The notes: a model not told the origin generated them from the sequence alone. A stretch of 64,000 nucleotides of DNA from Ariolimax columbianus (GCA_036924085.1 JAVGWX010000004.1:80368941-80432940); one strand, 5' to 3'. Shown: positions 30,140 through 41,524, numbered from the stretch's first letter. Translations and numbers: made by a program.

Positions 30140-31765
30140 CCTTAACATCTCATGGGGAAAAAAAAAACAAGATCCAAAACTTCAGTTCCAGTTCCAAGAA
30201 TAATTGCTGATGGCAATTACGAGGGTTACAAAAAAAAATTGGAGGAGTTAAAAGTGGATAAATGTTCAGGTTAAGATGGTATTCATACAAAATTGCTGTT
30301 TGAAATTAGAGACCAACTAGCAAAACCATTGGCTATATTATGCTCTCAATTACTTGCTACAAAGATCATTCCAAATGATTGGAAAGATGCAGGAGGGATC
30401 CCGTTATTCAAAAAGAGCAAAAAATCAGATCCAGCAAATTATAGACCAGTGAGTTATAGACACGAGCATAGTATGTAAATTGTTTGAGTCAATAATCAAA
30501 GAAAACATTATAATGCATTTAGACTGGTTTAATCTGATCAGAAATAGTAAGTATAGGTTTACTAGAAGGAGATCGTGCTTAAAAAATCTATTAGAATTCA
30601 TGGAGGAGGTTACTAAAATTATAGATAAAAGGCAGCCAGTGGACGTATTTATCTGGATTTTGCAAAGGCCTTTGATAGAGTACCTCATAGAATATTTTTT
30701 AGAAAGTAAAATCACATGGAATAGGTGGGAAAGTTGCCAAATGGATTGAAAATTGGTTAACGGGAAGAAGGCAGAGAGTGAGCATATATAAGGAGTACTC
30801 TGAGTGGTGTGAAGTGAAAAGTGGGGTGTCACAGGGCTAGGTTTTAGGATCAATTTTGTTCTTGAAATATATAAATGTTTTGGACAATGATATTAGATCC
30901 ATGATTGCAAAATTCACGGATGATACAAAACTATGCAGTACTGTCTCATCTAAATCAGAAGTGGATATATTGAGGTCAGATTTAGAAAAAATTCGAGAAT
31001 AGTCTGTGAGCTGGCAAATGGAGTTTAATGTAGATAAATGTACAGTCATCCACAGGAGTAGATCCAATATGGAACATAATTACAGAATGGGCGAGAACAA
31101 TATTAGAATGATAGAAAAGGAAAGGGACATTGGGGTTATAATAGATCATACAGGTAAGGTGAGTGAGCAAGTTCAGTTAGCATTGAAAAAGGCAAATGCG
31201 ATGTTAGATATGATAAAAAGAAATATTAAACATAGGAGCACAGAAGTGGTAGTTAAACTGTATAAAGCATTAGTTAGAGCTAGATTGGAGTAATGTGTGC
31301 ATGTGTGTCATTTTTGAAGAAGAGATATAAGCATGCTGGAAAGGATACAAAGAAGAGCAACAAAACTGATAGTGGGCTTCTGGAATTATAGTGAGGAAAG
31401 AAAAACCGACCTACAATGTCTAGAAAAGAAAAGAATTAGGGGTGATTAAATACAGGTTTATAAGATAATCAATGGAAAGGATAAATTAGACTATTCCAAG
31501 TTTTTCAAAGTGCAACCACTTACAAGAACAAAAGGGCGCAGCCACATATTAATTAAAGAGAAGTTCAGATTAGATGCCAAGAAATATTTTTGGTTCAATA
31601 GTGGTGAATGCTTGGAATGCATTGCCACAGGAAATCGTGGAGGCAGGGTCAATTAATGCTATTCAAGAATATAGATTGGATGAGCGTGGTTATTTTTAGA
31701 TTAAGTGAATGTAAATTAAATTGGTTGTACAGTGTCTTCTTAACCAGTATAAAAATGTTAAGTTA
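30140..31765 (+). pseudogene. CR1-like LINE, degenerate, 3' half
   Basis: RT pieces in several frames: DWKDAGGIPLFKKSKKSDPANYRPVS (about 30380-30455), WIENWLTGRRQRVSIYKEYS, VKSGVSQG, KFTDDTKLCS (FxDD-type box, about 30915), then SWQMEFNVDKCTVIHRSRSN and KALVRARLE at 31006-31293. The 3' tail ends ACCAGTATAAAAATGTTAAGTTAAG (about 31740-31765), shared with copies at 26636 and 56340. The order and the 'FNVDKCxVxH' block fit CR1/Rex/L2-type elements. Many stops and shifts are present. Confidence 0.8.
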
Positions 31766-31864
31766 AGTGTGCTATTGTCCACTTCTTTTTCCTGGTGATG
31801 CCTGTAGAAAGGTCGATCCACGCAGAAGCAACATATTTATGTGATTGCTTGATTCTCTTCACAC

Positions 31865-32450
31865 TATAAGAACAGAAAATGGCTCTAGAATCAGTTCAAA
31901 CCTTCATGGTGTAGAACCAGTTCTTACCTTCATAGTGTAGAACCGATTCTTACCTTGGTAGTGTAAAACTGGATATTAGCTTTCAAGTTCTGGAATCGAG
32001 TTTAACCATCTTGCTCTAGAATCAGTTCAAATCTTCATGGTGTAGAACCAGTTCTTACCTTCGTAGTGTAGAACCAGTTCTTACCTTCGTAGTGTAGAAC
32101 TGGTTCTTAGCTTATAAGTTCTGGAATCGAGTTTAACGATATTGCTCTAAAATCGGTTCTACTTTCTTGGCGTAGAAACGTTTCTTATCATCCTGGTGTA
32201 GAGCCGGTTCTTACCTTCTTGATGAAAAAACCGTTCTTACATTCTTGTCTTGGTGTAAAATGGTTCTTACCTTCTTGGTGTAAAAACAGCTCATACCTTC
32301 TAAGTGTAAAATGGCTCTTACCTTCTTGGTGTAAAAATGGCTCATGTCTTCTTGTGTAAAAATGGTTCTTACCTTCTTGATGTAAAAACGGCTCTTACCT
32401 TCTAGATGTAAAAACGGCTCTTACCTTCTTGGTGTAAAACTGGTTTAGCT
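31865..32450 (-). repeat. Tandem array of exon-intron junction copies
   Basis: Beginning at the 3' end of MADD exon 8 and running into the intron (leftward), units of about 25 bp repeat the junction itself. On the minus strand the real TTTTACACCAAGAAG|GTAAGAGCCG is followed by TTTTTACATCTAGAAGGTAAGAGCCG, TTTTTACATCAAGAAGGTAAGAACC and further copies that decay leftward. About 20 units are visible; at least five close to the exon keep AGAAGGTAAGA or an equivalent 5' splice-site sequence. Confidence 0.85.
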
Positions 32451-32589
32451 GGACTACGTCCTGACTCATCCTCCACAAACTCAACACTTTTCTTTTGGGA
32501 CAGTAGACAATGTTGATAAGCTTCTCAAACCACCAGCGGTCATGGATGGCCGATGTAACACTACGTAACAGCAGGCAGTCCTCGTAAAC
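32425..32589 (-). CDS. MADD: MADD homologue, exon 8 of those in the window
   Basis: Coding exon of 165 nt, phase 0 at both ends. The acceptor is TACTTCAG before 32589 and the donor is GTAAGA after 32425. It encodes VYEDCLLLRSVTSAIHDRWW, FEKLINIVYCPKRKVLSLWR and a final QLNQFYTKK. Vertebrate MADD has the corresponding RWWYEKLINMTYCPKTKVL and LNKFYTKK blocks, so orthology is clear. This is the core of the segment annotated as death-domain-like in MADD, which binds TNF receptor 1 in mammals. The donor is the first of a tandem series of similar sequences. Confidence 0.95.
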
Positions 32590-32647
32590 CTGAAGTACAA
32601 ACAGACTAGCATAATTAGTAGCAAGAATGACTGATGTGTACATAATT

Positions 32648-32935
32648 TGAAGCGTGTAGCCTAGTCTGGCTTGCTAAGACTGGGATTACAGCGTGTCAGG
32701 GTTCAAAATCACGAACGGAAAGAAACAAATCTGGACGTGTTTCGTTCCTGGTACGGCCGCTCCTTCAGTCGACCCAGAAGTAAATGGGTACCTGACATAT
32801 GAGTTTGGGAAGGTATAAACAGCAGGGAAGGGAATTGGCCACCCCACCTCAAATATGCTGTGGTTTAGTACATGAAGGGTTATCTTCATCCACGACGGCA
32901 ATTGTCGCCATGGGACTGAACTTCACCTTTTACAT
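32648..32935 (+). repeat. SINE-C copy
   Basis: Relatively intact copy: AGCGTGTAGCCTAGTCTGGC, GGGATTACAGCGTGTCAGGG, AGTAAATGGGTACCTGAC, GGGAAGGTATAAACAGCAGG, ATCCACGACGGCAATTGTCG, CCATGGGACTGAACTTCACC. Its likely tRNA-like head is the left end. It lies just upstream of MADD exon 8 in the direction of transcription. Confidence 0.75.
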
Positions 32936-33052
32936 AATTGAATAGTGCAGAATTGACAAGAATAGTGACACCGTAACCTTCCAAGTATGTCCTCCCACTC
33001 ATAACATTGTTCATCTCTGGCACGTACACCCTATACCTTTGATGGCAGTATT

Positions 33053-33412
33053 CTTCTTCTTCGTTCGTTCTCAATCTCCCACTACCAAACCCCGAAAGGG
33101 CTCAAGCAGCAGAATGTAGTCCAGAGAACGGAATGCGTTGTATCATAGTTTTACAGCTTGGCTGCGATATTTGCACCTTTCGGTCCAACACATCCGACTT
33201 CAGCAAACATTTGTTGAGTACCGGGTTAGCATTCCCTCTTCAATCCCTTCTCCTTAACCAGTCTGCCCTACTGCAGCCTGTTATCCAGGATCACCATGTG
33301 GAGGTGTAGAAGGGTCTTGGCAGCTATGGTTCGCTGGCCCTGATGCTAGCAGTCAGCTATGGGTCTCTGACCACAGCAGCTTATGCGCTGCTCAGCATCT
33401 TGATCCCTGATG
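33053..33412 (-). repeat. SINE-A copy, near full length
   Basis: Best long reference copy of the family, about 360 bp. Tail TTCTTCTTCTTCGTTCGTTCTCAATC, then ACTACCAAACCCCGAAAGGG, TTTTACAGCTTGGCTGCGAT, core TTTCGGTCCAACACATCCGACTTCAGCA, CTGCAGCCTGTTATCCAGG, GGTTCGCTGGCCCTGATGC and ending GCTCAGCATCTTGATCCC. No clear tRNA, 7SL or 5S head was recognised at the 5' end. Confidence 0.88.
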
Positions 33413-33414
33413 GC

Positions 33415-34485
33415 AGTATTGTTTTCAGCAAGGTGTTACACATCTTTTTATGTGATTAAAATATCTTAACTGAAATCGAGGAAAAGTTTTCTGCGGACTG
33501 TTCAGCCCTCAGAACAGAACCCTGAGAGAAATCCCATAGAAAAATGGTGCCAAAAAAACGGTGAAGGTTGGATGAAGATAACTTGCACCAGGACATGATT
33601 TGTCATAAGCTACATGGAGATCTTTGAACCAGTTTTTTTGTAGTAAGTAAGTAAGTATCTTAACATTTACAACGTGCACGTCCAGTCTATCCAACTGACG
33701 TCATGAAAATTGAAGCATGCAGGTCGACTGTGTTTGACTCGTTGCCGTTGCATAATAGCGACAGTTCTAATCAAACTTAAAAACAAACGTCTACGAAGTA
33801 ATAGTCTGAACAATACTGCTCTTTTATTATAGAGAGTTCCGACTTCCAGTTAGAAACCAACAATGGTGATGTGGAATTAGTTTTAGGCGTTTGGAAACGA
33901 TTTCTCATGTTTTTCACTTGGATTTAAAGATTTACCAATTGTTGAGAATGGGGGAATCAAGTTTCTGCAACAAATTTTTCTGAGATAGATCTGTTTAGAT
34001 TGTTTATTTAGATACAATAATTATTTTTATAGTGGAAATGACAGACATAGCCATTACGGCAAATATTGGTAATCCATTGTCTGCGATTTAAAAAAAAAAA
34101 TTTTCAACCAAAGGGACACTGAAAGCATGAGAGTCCAAATGTGCTGTTTTTTTTAAATACTATCACCTTAATTTTGTTATATCTCAGAAACTTACGCACA
34201 CATAACAAAAACAATAACACCAATTATTCATTAATGTCTCTTCACACAAAAAAATCATATTATAAAACGACAAACAAAAAAGATAGACTCTCAAAGTGAA
34301 CAACCTAGAAAAATGTGACGTCCTGAAAAATTATTCAGTGGCGGGAGGACTTCCGTACTTTTATTATTCAGAGCGGTCAAGGTTAACTGATAAACTCTGA
34401 TTTCTCTCATGGATTCTCTTTGCACCCTTACTTTCTCTAAGACTTCCTCATTTGATTTATTTTTTTTTCTGTGAGATGCAGTACA
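33415..34485. other. MADD intron, no feature recognised
   Basis: AT-rich DNA without recognisable coding potential or repeat family. A short GTAAGTAAGTAAGTA repeat occurs near 33640. Confidence 0.5.
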
Positions 34486-34487
34486 TT

Positions 34488-34842
34488 CTTGTTGTTGTTT
34501 TTTCGAATGCAGACAATGAGTAAGTTTACTCTTTTATGTGCCCTACAAAGAACGTTAAGTGGCGGGTAGCTTTCCTCACATCCCAAGCGTGCTGATGGAG
34601 GTGGACCAGGTTCCTTGAGGTGGTTGTGCTACGCTTAGCTTTATCTGCGTGTCGCTGACTACTACGGGATCACGTCGACCCCTCACCTTGTTAGCCAGGC
34701 TGCCATGAAAACAGCCCGTTTCCAGGAAGGGCTATGAGGAAGCCAAGGTGAGGGTCTTGATCAGGATGTTTACCCTGACCCTGACTAACATCTCTGATCA
34801 GTATATTTTGCTTAATCAGACGTTAGTTCTCCTTCCCAATTT
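34488..34842 (-). repeat. SINE-B copy
   Basis: Antisense, near full length: tail TTGTTGTTGTTTTTTCGAATGCAGACAATGAG, CTCACCTTGTTAGCCAGGCTGCCATG, CAGCCCGTTTCCAGGAAGGG, GACGTTAGTTCTCC. Confidence 0.85.
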
Positions 34843-35115
34843 TCTTGTATCTATATCAACATTTCAAAGGCATCGATTCTGTTCTTCAATCATTTGTTCA
34901 TTGTCCATATTTCTATGCTATACGGTAAAGACGAGTATATATAATACCTGATTTCTCCAATTTTTAATTTGTGAGTGACTTGCTTGGATGTCAGTGTATG
35001 GCTCATGTTGTGGAAAACAGATTTGGCTATCCATATTATCTTCCTGGTTTCCCTTTTGCATCTCCCATTTTATGTTAAAATGTGACTACAGAGGTCTGTA
35101 CATGGAGCTAGTATC
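34843..35115 (-). pseudogene. LINE 3' fragment
   Basis: Antisense LINE C-terminal debris. The block CAATTTTTAATTTGTGAGTGACTTG...GATTTGGCTATCCATATTATC is shared with 54965-55235 and, more distantly, with 48690-48830. Together these mark one LINE family whose C-terminus is better preserved at 48230-48700. Confidence 0.55.
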
Positions 35116-35259
35116 CCCATCACGTATAACCATTGCTATTGAAATTGCCACAGCAAATGGCTTCCTGTAAGGGGTCACTTGTAGTGGTGCCCCTATCCTT
35201 CACTTATATACAATATACCATACAAAACATCCTCAACTTCAGTCCAGCAAGGTTGCCAA

Positions 35260-35470
35260 CAATGTTATGTATGCAGTTCAATCCTTAGTCTCGTCGTAAC
35301 ATTTCTGACCTAGGTCTCTCAACAGGCCATTGTATGGGTGGATGGCCGCTTGGACTTGTTTAATCATATGGCCTTCAAAACATCATTCTGAGTATCCATC
35401 TGTTATATTGCATGCACACCACATGACCAGCCTAGTTGTATTTGTGATGTGGTAAAACAGATATAGCGGC
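35260..35470 (-). pseudogene. LINE C-terminal fragment, doubtful
   Basis: Antisense sequence with GCATGCACACCACATGACCAGCC, as in the LINE fragment at 42185-42205, and a GTATGGGTGGATGGCCGC stretch. It is too short and degenerate for a family assignment. Confidence 0.35.
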
Positions 35471-35504
35471 GACTGAAAGTGAAAAATACATCAAAAACTA
35501 TTAC

Positions 35505-35612
35505 CTCCATAAATAACATATCCCCAGTGTTATCGACACCCCAGTGTACAGTGAAGGACAACTTCTGCATCCGCCGACTGCAGAGTGGCTTCAGGTCTAT
35601 GTCATTGCCATA
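35505..35612 (-). CDS. MADD: MADD homologue, exon 7 of those in the window
   Basis: Coding exon of 108 nt (36 codons), phase 0 at both ends. The acceptor is ATACACAG before 35612 and the donor is GTAATA after 35505. It encodes [20 protein letters not shown] and [16 protein letters not shown]. The pattern 'GRDLSIWSSGSRHMKKQTF, VHAGTDTNGDIFFMEV' of vertebrate MADD aligns throughout. It joins exon 6 after QNL and exon 8 before VYED. Confidence 0.94.
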
Positions 35613-35839
35613 CTGTGTATGAGAAACAGCAAATAATAACATACCATAAGCAATATTCAAGTAAAGAACAAAAGTCAGATGTTTGGATTGGATTAACACA
35701 GAGAAAACAATATAGTTAGCAAAGAAAACATGATATCTATTCTATAGATAAAAATAGACTGTCAAATACTGTAGGAGGGCAAGAGCTTCCTCTAGCTTGG
35801 AAATATAATAATGAAAATAGAACATGTGAAATGGAAATA

Positions 35840-36110
35840 AGGAAGAGAATAGAGTGGCCAAATCTGTTTTCACTAACATGAGTCATATATTGACATTCAA
35901 GCAAGTCACTCACAAATTAAAAATGAGAATGATCAGCTGCTATGTATACTAGTTTTACTGTATGGTTTAGAAATATGAACACTGAACATGATTTGAAATG
36001 GGATTGTATTTAATTAAATAAAGAACTGGAGTGTATCTCCTGGAAAAAAACAAAAATAAGGAAGTTGAAGAATTTTGGGGCGTGTAAGAGAGTTGCAAGT
36101 GTCCCATGAG
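35840..36110 (+). pseudogene. LINE RT C-terminal fragment
   Basis: Sense pieces KMRMISCYV, SFTVWFRNMNTEHDLKW, KELECISWKKTKIRKLKNFG resemble the 'LLYGxExWTL' and 'xMWxxRRxLxISW' region of LINE ORF2. It is degenerate, with stops. Confidence 0.45.
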
Positions 36111-36259
36111 TCAGGGAAGCCCTGAAAACACTGTTAGTAGTACCCACACATAATTTAAGAGCCCAGTCTGAGAGATGGAGCTAAAAGAATAGTCATTGTT
36201 CAAAATTCTTCAACAATGCTCGTTAAAGACTGTCCAGCCAAATTGGATTTTCTCATGGT

Positions 36260-37260
36260 TCCTACTGGAAAATCCCAATACTTTTTAGGTAAAGAGAGGA
36301 TAGCCTTTCTTTAGTAGCAGGATAGTTCATGAAAAGTTGGTGCGCCAGAACTAGACAAAGATTGACTTCATGGACCCAACTGGGAAAAGTAAGGTATATA
36401 AGCTGGGGGATCAGGGTATTCGATATAGACCACAGAACAGTTGGTAGGAAGTTGGACAGAGCGAGAAACATCTGCTGAAGTTGAGTAGTTAGAACAGAGA
36501 GATAGAATAGCTCTAGAACAACAGAGAAGTCACAGAGAAGCTGAGAGGGAAGATCTCGACCAAGCACTTGTAAGCATTTGTCCTGGCAAATTGATGTCAC
36601 ATGTGACGTTGACTCATATCTTCTTGGAGTGGCTGTTGACTGCATACTAGTCAGAAGAATTAGATGTGTTACCTTAAACACAAAGCTGTCATCCTGACAA
36701 CACGTCATTACAAAGGTGTTACTCTTGGCCTGACAACTACAGTAACAGAACCACTGTCATCTGTCGTAGACACGAGAAATCCTGCGATCAAGGGCATTAT
36801 TCCTGATTTGGAGAACCATCACGGTGCAAAAACCACTGAAATTGTAGCAGAGTTCCTGCCTAGATGACGAAGGAGAACAAGAAGATCGAATCGCTGAAAC
36901 CGTTTTCTTGACTTGATGACGAGACAGGAGGCTCAGAAGACCCAGACGTTGCAAAAGCTGAGAGGAGGAACAGAAGGCCATCAGACAAGCAGATTTGATA
37001 GTGATCAGTTAGCTAGATAGTTTTATATCAACTCATAGTGAGATAGAACTGTGAATGGAACATTAGTTTGGAATGATAGGTGATAGGACCTGGCGTTAAT
37101 TTAGTACAAGAAAAATGCCTGTGCTATTTGCACCAAACTCTTGACGGACATTTGATTTAATATAAGTAACTTTCACAAGCCTAGTTTATTGTTATAATAT
37201 CTATGATGTTTGTAAAATAAACATTCATTCGTTTTTGCTGTAGTTAAAATAATTGTTAGT
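36260..37260 (+). other. Unidentified segment with TATA-like and polyA-like signals
   Basis: Between MADD exons 7 and 6. AAGGTATATAAGCTGGGGGA at about 36388-36407 looks like a core promoter and GTAAAATAAACATTC at about 37214 like a polyadenylation signal. A solo LTR of an LTR retrotransposon is one possibility, but I see no TG...CA ends with duplications, no primer binding site and no gag/pol. The minus-strand ORF at 36262-36708 (148 aa) resembles nothing I know. Confidence 0.2.
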
Positions 37261-37365
37261 GTTTTAATTAGGCTTGTGAGTTAAGGAGTGATAATTGTAA
37301 GAAAGAAAGTTAAGTTAAGATAGAGTAACCTGCTACCTTATTCAACCCAAAAAAACCAAGCCTAC

Positions 37366-37582
37366 CAAATTTTGGAAGTTGTCTAGCAAGCTGTTGATAT
37401 CCTGACTCTGCAGCAAACCAATGTGGGACTTGCCCAGAAGGCGACGAATCTTCTTCTTGATCTCAGCCTTGGGCACTCGCATCATAAGCATGAACGCTGA
37501 TTGGTTATACAACATGACAGATAACAATTTGTCTTCATCATGCTCCAGTCTCTTCTTTTCCACATCGCTCAGGGAGTTGTAC
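37366..37582 (-). CDS. MADD: MADD homologue, exon 6 of those in the window
   Basis: Coding exon of 217 nt. The acceptor is CTTTTAG before 37582 and the donor is GTAGGC after 37366. Its first base completes the arginine codon split after exon 5. It then encodes [40 protein letters not shown] and [20 protein letters not shown], ending with LLDNFQNL. This matches vertebrate MADD ([33 protein letters not shown]) closely and is the most conserved block in the window. Confidence 0.96.
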
Positions 37583-37699
37583 CTAAAAGACAGCAAAACA
37601 AGTGATAGATCTATAAACGGAATACAGATAATGTAGTCTTACATAAAAATAATGTTCTTTTTTATTGTTTACCCTCAAATAAGTCCATAAAAAGAGTTT

Positions 37700-38530
37700 G
37701 AGTATTTAAGAGTTTCAATTAATGACTCAGAAACATGGGCAGTACTCAAACATGACATATCAAGACTAGAGGCTTTTCACATGAGCAGCCAGTCTCATCA
37801 GAGGCATCTCAGTCTCAGTAGACCATGTGCGTGGCACCCTGTGAGTAGTCTCTTTAGGGTGCAAACTTGGGCGTTGAATATGGAGACTCTAGGCCGCCCA
37901 AACTGCAGGATCCTCCTCTCTGCCTCACTGGTGTAATCCAAAGGAATGCAAAGTATGACAATTTGGTACCAGCTCAACTGCAGGAGCTGCCGGAATGAGT
38001 TCAAAATTTTGAAACCATCCGCCTTAGGTGCTACCACTCCGTATTTTCTGTTTGGGTTTACTCCCATAGCCGACCCTCTCCTGAGGTTTCCACAAGGCAG
38101 TGGAGTCGTTGCCCGCATATGATGGTTACTCAAGACATCCGATAATACTCTCATCATCCCAGTACTAGCCATCACTCCCTGGCACTTGTGGGTTTAAAAT
38201 CAGAGTTGCCCCTCTCCTACGTGAATTGTCTGACAGGCTAACGAGCTCCGTCTACACGTGTTTAGAGTCAGAGTTTACCTGCTCTCAGATTGGCTGCCAA
38301 CTAAGGCTAATAAGCTCAACCTGCCCGCCGAGTTATACAGCTAGGTATTTGGTCGTGCCCCACAGCAGGCTCAGTAAGAAACAGGGGGCCCCTCATGAAG
38401 GTATTGCTGAGGAAACAATAATGTAGAAGAGGCCATTGACATGGAAACTCGTGCACAGCAAGCCGAACAGTGAATCCAGCGGTGATCGCTACACCTAGAT
38501 AGGAGAAGCTATAACAGACGCTTCACTTTC
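37700..38530. mobile_element. Composite LINE debris
   Basis: 37716-37800 (+) reads DSETWAVLKHDISRLEAFHM, the C-terminal 'GSETW...L..FH' motif of an RTE-like LINE. 38190-38270 resembles, in antisense, the 5' region of the RNase H LINE at 8860-8935 (AAATCAGAGTTG, GAATTGTCTGACAGGCTAACGAG, ACACGTGTTTAGAG). A minus-strand ORF at 37798-38175 (125 aa) between them has no recognised domain; it could be the degenerate start of that second LINE. Confidence 0.5.
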
Positions 38531-38949
38531 CTTTAATGAGGGGGACGTCCAGCCCAGACCTCGCTATGCACCAGCCAGCCTACATGAAGACCAAAAGGAG
38601 ATCCCCCTTCATCGTGCAATATACAACAGTTCATTCACCTGTTTGTCTGCACACTATTGCAGGTATATACAGAAAAGGACATTTACACCAAAAGGGTGGA
38701 AGAAGAGTGACTAAGAGAAGAGAGAGTGGGCTAAATATAAACTTAGCACATGGCAACTGCTGTGACAAGTGGCCTTTATTTCTCAGTCCTATGATTCTCA
38801 CCAGCTTACCCTAGAAATGTGAAAACTGTATAATCATAGTTGAGACAAGAAACATTACATATAATGATGAGCTCACGTAGAGACTTTACTAAGCTAGTGA
38901 GGGAAATAGATGCGATTATTTGATCATTTCAACTGACAATAGTTCTATA

Positions 38950-39200
38950 ACATGCATAGTGTGTACATAGAACCTCCAAGTTTATCATCCTTTGCTGATA
39001 GTATTTCAGCATGTATATACAATCTCCAAGTTTATCATCTTTTGCTGATAGTGTTTCAGCATGTACATAGAATCTCCAAGTTTATCACTTCTGCTGATAG
39101 TATTTCAGCATGAATGTAGAACTTCCAAGTTTATCATCTTTTGCTAATAGTATTTCAGCATGTATATAGAACCTCCAAGTTTATCATTTGTTGATATTAT
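38950..39200. repeat. About 57-bp minisatellite, 4-5 units
   Basis: Units of AGAATCTCCAAGTTTATCA, TCTTTTGCTGATAGTATTTC and AGCATGTACAT follow each other four to five times with scattered substitutions and one short deletion. Confidence 0.85.
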
Positions 39201-39320
39201 CTCACCTCCTTAGGACCTGATGTTTGAAAGTTGTGGGATTCGAACACCCTTCATTCCGTGCTTTTGTTATTTGAGAAGTGCGTGCCTTACCTCTCAGTTA
39301 TTTAACCTAACAGAAACAAA
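39195..39320 (-). repeat. SINE-D fragment, tRNA-like head
   Basis: The minus strand shows a box A-like TAACTGAGAGGTAAGGCACGC and a box B-like GGGTGTTCGAATCCC. It is related to the head of the SINE-D copy at 51620-51945. Confidence 0.55.
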
Positions 39321-39430
39321 ATCTAGGTTGTGACCAAGATTGAAACTCATGTTTTTCTGAATAGAAGACTGGAATACTAACCTTTTAGATAACCTCATTT
39401 CCCTGCGAGCACAAAAATAACTTGACCTAC

Positions 39431-39720
39431 CTTTCCATCATCTCTGGTGGTCGTTGGTCCATCCCAATGATGTCCCTTTCCTGAGCCACAGCATCTAAGA
39501 ACATGTCTTCCCAGAACTGCATGTTGTCCCAAATTTTGGACCTCTCCTTCCCCAAAAGACCTTCAAACAGGTAGGTCCTATTCTTGGGACTCTCAGCAGT
39601 CAGCCCAGTCAATCCTGTGTTGACAAGCTTCCCTTCGTGGTAACGATACCCAGAGCTGAAGGTGCTCTTCGTGTGCCAGATGCTGGATGAACCTCTGCGT
39701 CGGCTGTGACCACTGCCAGG
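39431..39720 (-). CDS. MADD: MADD homologue, exon 5 of those in the window
   Basis: Coding exon of 290 nt. The acceptor is TTATTGCAG before 39720 and the donor is GTAGGT after 39431. It starts in phase 0 and ends two bases into an arginine codon. It encodes [40 protein letters not shown], then [40 protein letters not shown] and PPEMMER. The KERSxxWDxMQFWEDxFLDAVxxERxxxGMDQ pattern is diagnostic for MADD. The serine/arginine-rich start corresponds to an alternatively spliced linker in vertebrates. Confidence 0.96.
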
Positions 39721-39789
39721 CTGCAATAAGAAATCAATCTATTATTGACTGCAATCTTCCCACAAGGACCATGGGGCTCTCTTGTTTGC

Positions 39790-40640
39790 AGGGTATGGTA
39801 TAAATATGAAATACTTGGATGGGTCCATACATGTGCTTTGTGATTCATGCGGTTAAAACCGTTTAAATGATGAAGTGGAGACCGAGGCTATAAAAACAGC
39901 AGTTGAGATTTTGCATCAACAGTTTGGCTTGAGCGAATTGATGCTGATAGATACTGTGATTTTAAGTGACTACAAGTCAGTTCTGGGGGCGCTGAAGTAC
40001 ATCCCATACAAAGAAAAGGAGATGTTCTTTGTGGAGAGGCGATCAACAACATTATCCCTGCCAATGGGATTAATGTCCCCTGCAATGAATCCTGGACATA
40101 GCTGCTACCAGGAAACAAGATGGTTGGCAGATTGGCAAAAACAGGAACCTTCAAAAAAAAATTGGATAGACGCTGCAATAACTACACAGTTAAACTAATT
40201 ATTAAGAATAATACCCAGGAAATCTGGATGAGCAGGTGGGCAACGGCAACAACGGGTCAAAGTGTATTTAGAAAAATTTCACAGTAGAGCAGCAATGATG
40301 GCATAAATAGCCTACGTAGGAGAGATCAAAGTCTTATCTATCAGTTTCGAACAGGACAAACCAGAGTCAATAGCCACTTGAACCGTATCAATCCCCAGCA
40401 CCTGCCCTTGTGCAGACATTGCTTTCACCCTGGTAAAACACCTACTCATTGAGTGTAAGGCGCTTGCAGACATGAGGAAAATATTCTTACAAGCACTGCC
40501 CGACAATTGTCAACACACAGTATGGAGCACTGAAACAACTGAAGAAGACCTGTATCTATATAAGAATGGCATTGGGCTGCCAAGAGAAGACTTGCTTAGC
40601 AGATATGGGATAACAACTACAACGACGACCATGGGGCACA
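39790..40640 (+). pseudogene. LINE RNase H and 3' fragment
   Basis: Sense pieces: EAIKTAVEILHQQFGLSELM and IDTVILSDYKSVLGALKYIP (RNase H E and D motifs), then in another frame SLIYQFRTGQTRVNSHLNRI, PLCRHCFHPGKTPTHSL (zinc-knuckle-like end). It comes from an RNase H-bearing LINE distinct from copies 1-3. It is frameshifted and lacks RT. Confidence 0.7.
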
Positions 40641-41174
40641 ATTAATCAATCAAAACCTTTTCAGCTCCCCGTGGAGTACAGGCCTTCAATAAATTCACAC
40701 AAATGTTGACATGTCCATATCTTTTAAAGTTTTTGTGCCTTAAAGTTTCAACAGGATGGGATAGCCATCCCCATGTCCAACCCACCTAAGTCACCTCCTG
40801 ACCTGCCTGGCAGATTACAGTTTTACTATTCTTTGCTCCCCTTTTGGACCCCAGTAACACCCAAAGTCCCTTATAGGGAAGAAAATAACACAATCACTGC
40901 ACCTTTCTATAAACTATCTTTCTATCATTGCAGTCTTTATTGTAACTGCTGGGGTCCAACAGGGAAATTTATAGAGTTGAGGAATAAAGGCCTCGACAAT
41001 GCAGTAACCATGTATTGTGCATGTTGGGTTTATATTTTACTATGATAGGAAATAGATTAAATTGTACCAGTTTTTGAGCCTGTGCCCACTTGATTAGGAG
41101 TCAGGTATACATACCACTTGACCACCTGTATATTTCTATGCATGTTGTTTTTCTTCTTGTGTTTACTAGCTCAT

Positions 41175-41490
41175 CATATGCTGTTGTTGTTGTTTTATTG
41201 ATGTTGATGTTGCTGTTGTTGCTACTCAAGTTGAGTTGAGATAAGATTTAACATTTCTTTGGTAGCAGGTTACAGTGACTATTCTTACATCATGTGGTGT
41301 ACATGAGAAGGTGGAACAGAGTCCTCCTGGCTGTAGTGCAATGCAAAAGTCCTTAATAAGTTCACCAAATAGGGATTACGGTGTTGACACGACTGCTGTG
41401 ACACAGCCCGTCCCCATGAGCATGAATAGGGACATAAAGTGGGGGTCTTGATCAGAATGTTTCACTGACCCTGACTACTATTTGTTCCGC
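41175..41490 (-). repeat. SINE-B variant copy
   Basis: The antisense tail is a TTG-rich run (GCTGTTGTTGTTGTTTTATTG, GCTGTTGTTGCTAC). It is followed by GGTTACAGTGACTATTCTTACATC, CTCCTGGCTGTAGTGCAATGC and GGGGGTCTTGATCAGAATGT. It is the same variant as 29262-29760 and 56806-56960. Confidence 0.55.
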
Positions 41491-41524
41491 CTCGTCATAT
41501 AAAACAGGTGTCGAGAAAATGCAT

